Of a stretch of 64,000 nucleotides of DNA, positions 1 to 9,061 are shown piece by piece. A program made the position numbers and the translations under genes. The stretch is taken from assembly GCA_030847615.1 (NCBI GenBank), contig JAUMIR010000003.1:289534265-289598264 (forward strand), read 5' to 3'. Every line of letters begins with the position of its first letter. Within the stretch, counting starts at the first letter, position 1. Source of the stretch: Gambelia wislizenii (taxonomy: Eukaryota > Chordata > Lepidosauria > Squamata > Crotaphytidae). The notes beneath the pieces were generated by a model, which was not told where the DNA came from, ran no database searches, and was given only the letters and a program-made list of their open reading frames with translations.

Positions 1-1785
1 ACCCATATACCTGTGTGTGGTCTCATTATTTCTCTGAGTCTGTCCATAATAACCGACCTCAGTTCAACTTACTACTCAGTAGAGAAATGAGGTATTCTTA
101 AAACTTTTGCATGGTTTTAATACTGTTTAGCATTCATGCCCACCTCCAGTTAAGTCTCTTTTAGTGCTCTCTTTTAGTGCTGTATTTCTGAATACTATGT
201 TCTTCTATCAATTTCCATATCATATGTGTGAATTGATACAGCCATGTTGAAAGGAATTTACTCAGTTCTCATAGAGACTTTCAAGATTTGGATTCATTCA
301 ATAACAACAAAGGAAGCATTCAATCAAAACTCTGAATTTTAATAGGATTAGAAATGTGGTTACACCGTGTTTTCCAACAGCTCAGTGTAAACATCAAAGT
401 TCTGTTCACTGGCATCAACATAAAAGTCCTCAGCTACACATTAGTACTGACAGTTATTGCAGATTTCCCTGCCGCATGTGTGCTTTCCCCCCAAGAAATA
501 TGACTGAAATTATTAAATTGATTGAATCAAATAGTATGAACTCTGTTAATGACTAAATATATCAAAATAATTCTACACTGAAAACTTACTTTTAGGGGGA
601 ACCTTATCTTTGATGCACCATGTAATAAAGGCTTAATTTATCTTTTGAAAACCAATGAAAGAATCCAATATTGAGGACAGAGTCATCCTCAAAAATACGA
701 TGGGTGCCTTTTAAATATCCCATAGTGATCAAAGTGAATCTCCTATACCTTTGGCACCTGGGCTGCTGAATACACAATTTGCAATTTGAAGAGTGATGTC
801 ACTGTTAACTATCTGAACCTGTATTCTTCATATAAATCACAGCAACTCTTATTGACTCTGGATTGCAGCTTCTGCAGTGTATGGCATTTTGGCTCTGAAG
901 CATCATTTTAGTCAGAATGATATCTGATTAGGTTTCCTTTTTGGCCCACTGGTATCATATCACATTATTTCTAAATACATATGTGATGTACCCTGGCTTA
1001 TTGCTGTAATGAAATATAAACCTCTATTTTCCAGAGCTGTAGCATGACAGAATTCCAAGTGTTAGTATACAGTTTGAAGGAAATGGCTCCCTATGCATAA
1101 CACTCCTAAAAACCAGGGGGGGGCCCACAACAAAATATGACAGATGTTTGCATGGTATTTGCATGTGCTAATCTATAAATATAGTTTGACATTTAGAAAT
1201 AATTACTATAATTTAAACAAATGCATGATTATATTTACCAAATGAGGAAGCTTGTGGATACATAACTTTTTCACTTGCTCATTCTTCTCTCCAGATAACA
1301 TTTATGCATTTTATGGATTTTTAATTCATTTGTTTTAATTTTTATAAGATATTGTGGCTCTCAGTATTGGGGGAAAGTAGAATATAAATGAAACATCATC
1401 ATCATCACTGCCTTTCTGTAGTGATGGGGTTGCATACTTCTGTGAGACAAGAGGCTATGATAATAGTAGCATTGCTACTGGTACAGTCTCACAGCTTGAC
1501 AAAGGTCTGCTGTGGGATCAGACTAAAGGAACCAAAACCTCATTAAACTTGCTGAAGAAACCAAAAACAAGCACCATATTGGATTGGTTGTCATCCAGAT
1601 CAACTAGAACAGTGTCAGGTGTCAGTGTTCCTTTACATCATATGAAAAATGGACTGCAGGATTCAATATGTTTTGTTAAGCAACCAAGGCAAGATACATG
1701 AAGCTACTGGAAGGCCAACCACAGCAGAGGACATGCACAGCAGCAGAAAAAAAGATTAATAGTGGAATAGGTTTCTTGTGGATTT
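1..1785. other. Non-coding stretch, no recognised element
   Basis: AT-rich DNA with no convincing gene, RNA gene or repeat that I can name. Open frames here are short and stop-bounded without family motifs. A short CATCATCATCATC run lies near 1393-1407. The stretch could be unique intergenic or intronic sequence. Confidence 0.5.
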
Positions 1786-2112
1786 TTTCCATGTTGTGAG
1801 GTGGTGTTCTAGAAGAGTTTATTCCTGACATTTCACCAGCATCTGTGGCTGGCATCTTCAAGAATGGTGGTGTGTGGGTGTGTGGGGTTTATACCGAGTC
1901 CCTGTTGAAGAGGATTAGTATGTAAATTTGTATATACAGTTGCTGGATGTTCAGTTCATAAGGTGGGAGGATATGTGAGGGGGATGAGTGTCTATTTAGC
2001 TAATGGTCCATTGTCTGCCACACACCACCATTCTCTGAAGATGCCAGCCACAGATGCAGGCAAAACGTCAGGAATAAACTATTCTAGAACACTGCCTCAC
2101 AGCCTGGAACCC
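1786..2112. repeat. Inverted pair of ~88-bp repeat modules
   Basis: The segment at about 1790-1877 (minus) and the segment at about 2020-2107 (plus) are the same sequence in opposite orientation, about 85% identical by eye, separated by about 140 bases. Each carries the core GAAGATGCCAGCCACAGATG followed by a run related to CGTCAGGAATAAAC. This core is a very common squamate repeat. I suspect it comes from a retroelement 3' region, perhaps Penelope-like, but cannot prove the class. Short frames in both copies encode the same peptide core (KMPATDAG), which reflects the duplication and not a gene. Confidence 0.6.
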
Positions 2113-2559
2113 CCCCACACAAAAAAACTTATGGATGCCAGCTGTGAAAGCCTTCGACTTCACATTAATAGTGGACTGTTATTATAAAGTAAATCCATCA
2201 GCCCTGAGGCCAGCAAATGAGAATGTATACCATCTAGAAAGAAATGCTCCCACACTCTAATTTGACAGAGCAGCAATTATGTGACCAAGACAACATGTTA
2301 TCTGAAATAAACTATTTTCAAATATAGAACTTGGACAACTCCAAAGAAAGATCAATAAAACAGGAGAACAAAGGTATATGAGTAAACAGGAATCAAGAAA
2401 AGAAAGTATAAGGACCACCAACAGAAAACTGAGTTTATATTAGAAATTTTGAAAGAAGAGGATGTCGAAATAAATGTTAGAAATAAAGGGAATATGGGTT
2501 CTAACTGACCAAAAAACTGAATTATAGAAAAAAAAATTGAGGAAATGAATAAAACTCAA

Positions 2560-2761
2560 AACCAAAAAGGTAAACAAATGTAAAACTTGCACCAAAGATA
2601 GAACAGAAACAAATTATAGAAGTTGTCAACTAAGATTGGATTTGGACTCAAGCTGAACTAGATGCCTTACTTAGAAAAACCCAGAAAGTTATGATAGCAA
2701 ATCATGTTTACATCCTCAAAATTATTAAATCAAGTATTATTACCATGCAACATTGTTGGGG
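2560..2761 (+). mobile_element. R4/Dong-like LINE, 5' fragment
   Basis: Around 2636-2720 one frame reads DWIWTQAELDALLRKTQKVM, which matches the region after the reverse transcriptase in R4/Dong-type non-LTR retrotransposons (xIxWTQxELDxLDRKTRK). The match stops at about 2755, where an antisense LTR begins, and the element resumes at about 3700 in the same orientation. It is full of stops and frameshifts and is dead. The upstream limit is uncertain. The clade assignment rests on recalled family motifs and is moderately sure. Confidence 0.55.
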
Positions 2762-3699
2762 TGTTACCCTAAGAGGTGAGGGGTGTTTTTAAGACCCACC
2801 CATGATGCCAAAATCTCTATTGTTATTTGGGGCAAATATTAGCTCAAACAGAGGTCTGAGAGAGGAGGGGTAACTTCAGTGATCTTTTCACCTATGTATA
2901 CCAGTACTAACTGTAGAGAACACTCCAGTTAAAGTGAAATAACATATTTTTATTGGAAATAACCCAAAGTGAACTCACACACACAACACACATGCCTAAG
3001 AACCATACAAGGCTATAGCAGAGTAAGACAGAAAGATTAGATAGAAGGAGAGACTCAAGAATATAGGGCAATAGTTACCAGTCTTGAAGAGAAGAGTTCC
3101 ATGCAGTGAAGATACTCAGACAGGCATCTGAGGGTGACATAGGAGGTTCCGATCCAGGGCCAAGAAAGAGAGTGGCCAGGTCCATCCACTGTGGCACACT
3201 TTACTATTGTTAGGGGACTAATATCCATACCCTATTTAATATCTTGAAGGGGTACTCTGGCTATGACTAAGCCTGGATGGCTTTCCCATGGGATAAACAA
3301 AGTGACTTGAAACTCTACTGATTGCTTGAATTGCTAGTAGAAAGAAATTGGTGGGTTTACAACAACCTCAGAAGGTTGGTCAGGAGGGGGTATAGGAGAG
3401 ATTTCTATAGGAATAGATTAAGGAATGGTCACTTAATTGCTTAATTGAATCATTGCTGAAATGCCCAGGGCTGGAAGAAAGGATTAGCACATCATACCTT
3501 AACAATAGTGTTTACTAAGGGGCTTTCCACATAGTCCTAACTTGGGTTTTCTTACCTTTATATTGCTAGACACATCCCAGGTAACAGTGACCTCCAACTG
3601 AACTTTGGTTTGCCCCAGTCACCCTGACCCTGAAAACTGTCCAATATTTCCAGTTATGAAATATTGCAGGGAGGGAGTAGTGGGGAGATGGCTGTTACT
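2762..3699 (-). mobile_element. Solo LTR A (antisense), ERV-like family
   Basis: This is the reverse complement of the family seen at 4749-5990 and 29558-30473. Its left edge reads TGTTACCCTAAGAGGTGAGG, matching the end of LTR C (CACCTCTTTGGGTAACA) when reversed. It shares an internal polyadenylation region (TTTTTATTGGAAA, reverse of TTCCAATAAAAA) and the CATAACT...AATATT segment near the other end. It splits an R4/Dong-like LINE. I see no retroviral coding sequence beside it, so it is a solo LTR. The right edge is eroded and no clear target-site duplication is visible. Confidence 0.7.
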
Positions 3700-4226
3700 A
3701 TAAGTGAAGCAAACTGATGAAGTAGAAGAAAAAACATCCTTGAATGAATACATGAAAGTATGCAAAGAAAAAAATTATTGCTGTCTATTCTATAAAGAGA
3801 ATATATTGAAAAATGAAGCAACAGAAGATGTGTCTAGAAAGAAAATCATGAAACCTAATCCTGAAGCCAGGCAAAACAAAGGACTACCTGGTCAGTACAT
3901 TAAATGAAGAAAAGGAAAAGTTGAGAACCTAAAAAAAATATAGATGGGTAGAGAACAGGATGCTAAAAAATGGAACAGATGGATTTATATTTGTGGCTCA
4001 AGAAAGGCACTTCAAATAAAAAGGATCAAGATCAATATTGAAAAAAAAAAGTAATTACAGATTGCATCAAGATTTTGAAAACTGAAGAAATGATACCCTG
4101 GAGCTGGTGCAAAAGAATATGATTTTCCATCTTCAAAGAACTGGTGGGAACATAAGCCTGAAAAAGTTGTTGAAAATGGTGACATAGAAATCCTGTGGGA
4201 CTTTAGGATTCAAACTGACAAGCAAT
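3700..4226 (+). mobile_element. R4/Dong-like LINE, 3' fragment
   Basis: The frame at 3704-3907 (KQTDEVEEKTSLNEYMK) continues the protein interrupted at 2761. The end of the segment encodes WWEHKPEKVVENGDIEILWD followed by FRIQTDKQLE. In R4/Dong-type elements this lies immediately before the restriction-like endonuclease core. The copy breaks off at about 4226, before the expected catalytic R-PD...D residues, where an RTE in the opposite orientation starts. It has several stops and frameshifts and is non-functional. Confidence 0.6.
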
Positions 4227-4748
4227 TAGAACGTAATATTGTTTTGTTGTTATTATTTGCCATCGGGTTGACACTGACATGTGGTGACCCTGTGAATGAG
4301 AGATCACCAAGAGCCATGGTCAGCAACAGCCTTACCCAGTCTTGCAAACTCTGAGCCATGGCTTTCTTGAATGATTTGATCCATTTGTACTGCAGTCTTC
4401 CTCTTTTCCTACTGCTTTACAAACATTATAATTTCTTCCCATGACTCACAACAGTGCATGGCTTGTCCAAAGTGCTAGTTAAGCTATCAGTTTAGCTATT
4501 TTGGCCTCTAGTGAGAATTCAGGCTTGATTTGCTCTAAGACCCATTGGTTTTGGCAGTCCACGGTATACATACAACTGTCCTTCAGCACCACTTTTAAAA
4601 TGATTTAATTTTATGATCGTTTTCTTCACTCTCCAGCTTTCACACCCATACATAAAAATAGGAAATGTTATGGCTTATCTCATTCTGACTCTGGCATTTT
4701 ATCATATATGTTTACACCTGAGGATCTTATCTAGTTGCTTCATAGATG
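4227..4748 (-). mobile_element. RTE/BovB-like LINE, 3' part (antisense)
   Basis: Read on the minus strand, this is the 3' third of an RTE-type LINE: the segment after the reverse transcriptase that in BovB encodes the CESWT / FE-WCWRR region, ending in a short A/C-rich tail at about 4230-4250 (AACAACAAAACAA-like). The plus strand shows typical antisense RTE text such as CAGCTTTCACACCCATACAT at about 4637. The element stops exactly where LTR B starts and resumes at 5991. Many substitutions and indels; dead. Confidence 0.7.
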
Positions 4749-5990
4749 TGTTGCCATGCCTTATTCCCCCCCCTGCCTATAACATTTCATAATTAGCAAT
4801 ATTAAGACACTTCACTGGGTGCAGTAGATCAGGGTGGACCAGAAGTGAGGTCAGATGGAGGTCACCAGGACCAAAAGAAGGTGTCTGTGATGAACTTGCT
4901 AACGCACACTTACTGAGACAATATCCATTCCAGAAAATGATTTATTGATCAGGATAATGCATGTTGCAGTATCATAGTCCCTTCTTGGCTCTGAAGGGAC
5001 CAAGTAGAACCTACAGATGATAACCCCCAACTTAGTTTCAATTTACCCCCCCCCCAAAGCTTAATGAGCATACATTCCAAACAGGATATTCTCATACCAA
5101 TAAGTGGGCATTCAATCTTGGTTCCCAGAAACCAGAGATAACACCCCTGCAGCAGGCTGGAAGGATTCCCAGCCAGCTGCAGCCCGTACCCATCATGACC
5201 CAGACTCATGTCAAGGCCTAGCGTGGTGTTCGGACCTGTCAGGCCAACCCATTACTAAGCAATCATTATACCCAATATCCACACCAGGATGTGAAAGTGT
5301 CATGGAAAATTACTAGCAGATACCCATACTAGGGTTAAATGAAGCCCCTGGTAAACAGCAATCATTAAGATGGTATATGCTAATCCCATCCTTGGGCCTC
5401 CTTTGCAATGAGTCACACAGCACAAACAAACATGTGACCTGCACACACCTCATCCCCAAGAAATATTCCTTCACACCTTTCCTATCCCAGAATATGGAGG
5501 TTGTCATAAAACCATGAATTCTAATCTGTCAGCCATTAACAGCAATCAGCAGAGACATAGTTTCCTTCATTTAATGGTGGGAAACCCATCTAAGCTTTGT
5601 CCTAAGCACAAACACCCTTCCAGGACATGAAATATGGTATAAATATTAGTTCCCAAACAATAGTTCTTCACTTCTCTCTCTTCAAGACTGGTAACTATAG
5701 TCCCTGTCTCTTGAATCTATTCCTCTATCCGACCTTTCCACCTTTAACTTTTCATTAGCCTTGTGTGGTTCTTGTGAGCATGAGTGTGAATGCTTTTGTT
5801 ATGTTTTCCAATTAAAAACCATTTTTATTTTACTTTGCTGTAGCTACTACTGGTATGCACAGGTGAAAAGATCCTGAAATTTACCCAACCTCTTGCAGCC
5901 ATCAATCTGAGCTAGTAATTCCCCAAACGAATAACTGAGATTTTGACATCACAGGTGGGCCCCCATGGACCCCCACGTCTTCAGGCAACA
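4749..5990 (+). mobile_element. Solo LTR B with a nested insertion
   Basis: Starts TGTTGCCATGCC and ends GGCAACA, as in LTR C. It contains a TATA-like GGTATAAATATTAG at about 5637 and a polyadenylation region CCAATTAAAAACCATTT at about 5808. It interrupts an RTE, whose antisense text runs up to CATAGATG and continues as GTTGCCCTTATG; the flanking GATG/GTTG fits a 4-bp target duplication with one change. It is about 325 bases longer than LTR C because of an extra segment at about 4921-5328. Confidence 0.75.
4921..5328 (-). mobile_element. Insertion inside LTR B, possibly another LTR in antisense
   Basis: This segment has no counterpart in LTR C, whose sequence passes directly from the GCAAACACACCCAAGACA region to the GGAAGCCTCTAGTAAAC region. 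Read on the minus strand it ends with CCTGATCAATAAATCATTTT, a polyadenylation-signal-like motif close to one end, which suggests an LTR in reverse orientation. It includes a run of ten C at 5047-5056. No protein or TATA box is evident, so the class is an inference. Confidence 0.4.
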
Positions 5991-6395
5991 GTTGCCCTTA
6001 TGTATCTTAGTCTTCCTCTGATTTCCTTGCTAAAGTTTCCATTTTGATTTACAACTGAGCCGTGATAAAGAAAATGTTTAACTATTTAAATGTCTTCATT
6101 GTCTACTTTAAAGTTGTATAAATCAAATAATCTGTGGTCAACATTTCGTCTTATTAATATTAAACTATAAACCTACTTTTTTTTTTTACTTTTCTCTTTA
6201 ATTTTTCTCAATAGTTGTTCCAACAGTTTGTTATTTTCTTTTAGTGAACATGGTGTCGTCATCATTGTATCTTAAATTGTTGATGTTCTCTCCCCCTCCC
6301 CAATTTTTTTTGCCTCTTTCCTCTTAGTCTAATACTGCTTTCTTCATGGTATGTTCTAAATATATCAGGAAAGTAAGATAGAAAATAATATGTCA
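5991..6395 (-). mobile_element. RTE/BovB-like LINE, reverse transcriptase part (antisense)
   Basis: Continuation of the RTE fragment at 4227-4748 beyond the inserted LTR B. On the minus strand, around 6247-6285, the sequence encodes INNLRYNDDD, corresponding to the INNLRYADD catalytic motif of RTE reverse transcriptase with the alanine and downstream residues altered. Stops and indels are frequent. The 5' side fades at about 6395. Confidence 0.65.
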
Positions 6396-6549
6396 AGCAT
6401 AACTGTGGTTGAGAAAAGAAAGATTGGATTATATAGATATGACAATCCTGCGGGTGGGGGTAAGCAGAATTGAAGACAAAGAGAGGGAAAAGATTATGAA
6501 ATATTGAGAAATACAAACTGAGGACTGGTATCCTATTCAGTAATTATAA

Positions 6550-6730
6550 TGTCAGCTTGGCTGTGGAAACGCACTGGGTGAACTTGGGCTTGTCATGCTC
6601 TATCAGCATCAGAGGAACATGAAGGCAAATCTCCTCTGAACAAATCTTGCCAAGGAAACCCTGTGGGAGGTCCACTTTGTGGTTGCCATAAGTTGGAAAT
6701 GATTTGAAGTCACACAACAACAAGAAAAAG
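6550..6730 (+). mobile_element. Sauria-type SINE, 5'-truncated
   Basis: Contains the conserved 3' body of the squamate Sauria SINE: CACTGGGTGAACTTGGGC, CTCTGAACAAATCTTGCCAA, GGTTGCCATAAGTTGGAAAT, then an ACAACAACAAG tail. The tRNA-like head is missing. Its tail abuts the tail of a second copy in opposite orientation starting at about 6733. Confidence 0.8.
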
Positions 6731-6732
6731 CC

Positions 6733-6959
6733 CAACTTGTGGTTGTTGTGCACCTTCAAGTCATTTCTCACTTAGGGCAACTTAGGGTTTTCTTTTCAGG
6801 ATTTTTTCAAAGGGGGGGTTGCCCTTGCCTTCCTTGAGGCTGAGAGAGTGTGACTTGCCCAAGATAATCCTGTAAGTTTCTATAAATGAGTGGGAATTTG
6901 AACCCTGGTTTCCCAGTGCCCTAGTCCAATGCTCAAACCATTAAACCATGCTGACTTTC
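6733..6959 (-). mobile_element. Sauria-type SINE, near full length
   Basis: On the minus strand it runs from the tRNA-like head (GTCAGCATGGTTTAATGGTT) through the body to GGTGCACAACAACCACAAG. The plus strand shows GTTGTTGTGCACCTTCAAGT at the left edge and GAACCCTGGTTTCCCAGTGC towards the right. The B-box region is partly preserved. It forms a tail-to-tail inverted pair with the SINE at 6550-6730. Confidence 0.8.
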
Positions 6960-7585
6960 AGCTTACAACATTATAATTACATAAATTCCCCTTTTCAGCA
7001 CCACTAGAATTCCTGAAAGTCCCCCCCAAAAAAACCCTACTTTTTACACCATGCAGCCATTCCAACAGAGCAATTTCTGAGATGCTGAAGAATGAGTCGG
7101 TGAACAATGATGCATCCAGTAGTGGTGTACGTTTCAACAGGCAGCTGTTAGAGGACCCCAGTGGTGTTTCTGGTATTGCCTGTTGCATTGTGCCTCACAT
7201 CACTCACCTCCTCACTCTCCAGAATCTTTGCAATTCCTCAGCTGGGGCAATATGTGGTTTTAAAGATAGTTTTCTGAAGGGTAGCATTGAGCTAAAATAT
7301 CATAATTATGTCTCTTGAGGTAGGATCTCAGCTGAGATGCATCACTTCTGAGAAAGAAGAATAAATGTGGGTCCATTAGTAACAGGTGGTCTGGGAGCAA
7401 TTCCAAATGAACTTAGAAAAACATCTGAATGAAATCACCATAGATAGGGTCACAATATCACTGTTACAAAAAGTGACACTGCTAGGAATGTGCTGCATCA
7501 TCTGGTGATCCCTCATTAATTGGTCGCTCTCCCTTCTTTACCTTTAGAGGAGCCTTCAAGAGTAGGGCACCTTGCAAATCACACA
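6960..7585. other. Unassigned stretch
   Basis: No gene recognised. Open frames exist on both strands at 6958-7318 but they overlap antisense and carry no known motif. It may be an unclassified repeat. A C-then-A homopolymer boundary lies at about 7021-7035. Confidence 0.4.
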
Positions 7586-7859
7586 GGAGATTATCAGACC
7601 AGCCTAATAAACTGGGACAGTATTGTGAAAAGATTTTCCTTTCAGACAATGTCGTCCCTGTCCCATTCTGCTCCAGTGCTGCCTCCGTTCCATCCCCGTT
7701 TTTTTAATTGATGGCTTAAGCCATTAATAGATCCGCCATTCCATTTCTGTATCAGAACGACGGGTGTGTAAAAAGGTGCCTGTTATCCTGGTGCGATGCC
7801 AGTATTAATGGGAGGTACATGTGTGAAAAAAACTTCCGGATGCCTCTCTTAGTAGGCGT

Positions 7860-8275
7860 CCACTGCCACCCAATCATGCCCCCATCTCTGCCTGATCACC
7901 CCCATTGCTGCCCGATTGCCCCATCAGTGCTCGATTGCCCCCCATTTGCCCCCCAATTGCCCCCATCACCACCCAATTGCCCCCATCAATCCTTGATAAT
8001 GCCCAATCACTGTTCAATTGCCCCTCCATTGCTGCCCAATCACTTCCCCATCGCTGCCTGATCACCCCCATTGGCCCTTGAGTGCTCCACAATTGCCACC
8101 CGATTGCCCCCCAGTCACCCCCAATCTCCCTCCATTGCCCCTTGATCACCCCATTGCCCTTTGATCACCATATCACTGCTTGATTGCCCCCCATCACCAC
8201 CTGATGTCCCCCCCAATCACTGCTTGATCACCACCCCCAAATCATCTACCCATTGCCCCAGATCACCCCCCAGCT
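7860..8275 (+). repeat. C-rich degenerate minisatellite
   Basis: About 415 bases of irregular repeats built on a core like CCCCATTGCTGCCCGATTGC, with units of about 10-21 bases that vary in length. Runs of three to seven C recur every 4-8 bases, giving the minus strand potential for G-quadruplex folding, for example at about 7939-7970. The open frames on both strands are products of the repeat and are not genes. Confidence 0.8.
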
Positions 8276-8347
8276 TAGAATACTGTGCCTTTAAAAAATT
8301 CCCAGCTCTCCTCTTCTCGAGAGAGCAGCCGGGATTACAAACCAGGA

Positions 8348-8377
8348 AGTGAAAGGAGCTCTAGAGCTCCTTTCACT
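8348..8377. repeat. Perfect 30-bp palindrome
   Basis: Arms AGTGAAAGGAGCTCT and AGAGCTCCTTTCACT are exact complements with no spacer. It sits near the right end of TIR element X. Such a site can extrude as a cruciform; a role in the transposon is only a guess. Confidence 0.85.
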
Positions 8378-8922
8378 CTTGGGCTGAATGAGTGATTAAG
8401 GTAAGGCTGAAACTTTTTGTTCTTGTGCCGGGACAGGGGTGGGAAAGGAGATTGAGAGACGGGAACACTTTTTTTGTTCCCATCTGATAATCTCCATGTT
8501 GGGGCATCTAAAAGTCTAGCAAATTTTGATTGTAGGTTCCTGGAATTGGCAGGGGTTTGGAGTAGATAACCCTTGGGATCCATTTGAGATCAATAGGTCC
8601 ATGAGTCTACAGAATTTATTACAGCTTGCTGTCAGGGACTATAGTCTACTTCAAAACTAGTTAATAATAAATGTGTTAACTGCCTTAGGACTCTTTGCCA
8701 ACTTTTCTGCAAGAGACTAATACAGCTTTCTCCTTTGGGACTTCCTGTAAAAAAGAACCCGGGGTCTTCAAACTTTGGAGGTTATCATATGACCAAGATC
8801 TGGAAAGTTTCAAAGGATTTCTCCTGAAAATCCATCAGTGCTAGTTCCCCACACCAAATATTCACTTCACTTGCATGCACTGAATCTCTGCTGAAATCTG
8901 CTAGTGCAAGAATGGGAATTGT

Positions 8923-9031
8923 GTGGGCCTCTAGATGTTGTTGAACTACAATTCCCAGCAATCCTAGCCAGCATAGACAGTAATAAGGGAAGCTGGCAAG
9001 TGCAGTTCAATAACAACTGGAGGGCAACAGA
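8923..9031. mobile_element. Short foldback MITE
   Basis: The left arm GGCCTCTAGATGTTGTTGAA and the right arm, reversed as GCCCTCCAGTTGTTATTGAA, are complementary over about 40 bases. The core includes CTACAATTCCCAGCA. This matches a common squamate and avian short foldback repeat, probably hAT-related by family resemblance. Confidence 0.65.
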
Positions 9032-9061
9032 TGTTTCCTTGTGATAGTGTTTCATATCCAT

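Larger units (their letters stand above)
7586..8494. mobile_element. Non-autonomous TIR DNA element (family X) with internal minisatellite
   Basis: Bounded by inverted termini GGAGATTATCAGACC (7586-7600) and the complement of GGAGATTATCAG (8483-8494). The left 250 bases are related to the sequences at 14975-15250 and 51774-51873 (shared text such as CAATGTCGTCC and GATAGATC/GATCCGCC-like stretches), so it is a dispersed family. The interior holds a C-rich minisatellite (about 7860-8275) and a perfect 30-bp palindrome (8348-8377). There is no transposase. I see no matching target duplication. Confidence 0.5.

Noticed and set aside
7819..8149. Pro/His-rich plus frame and Trp/Gly-rich minus frame
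   Set aside because: Direct translations of the C-rich minisatellite.
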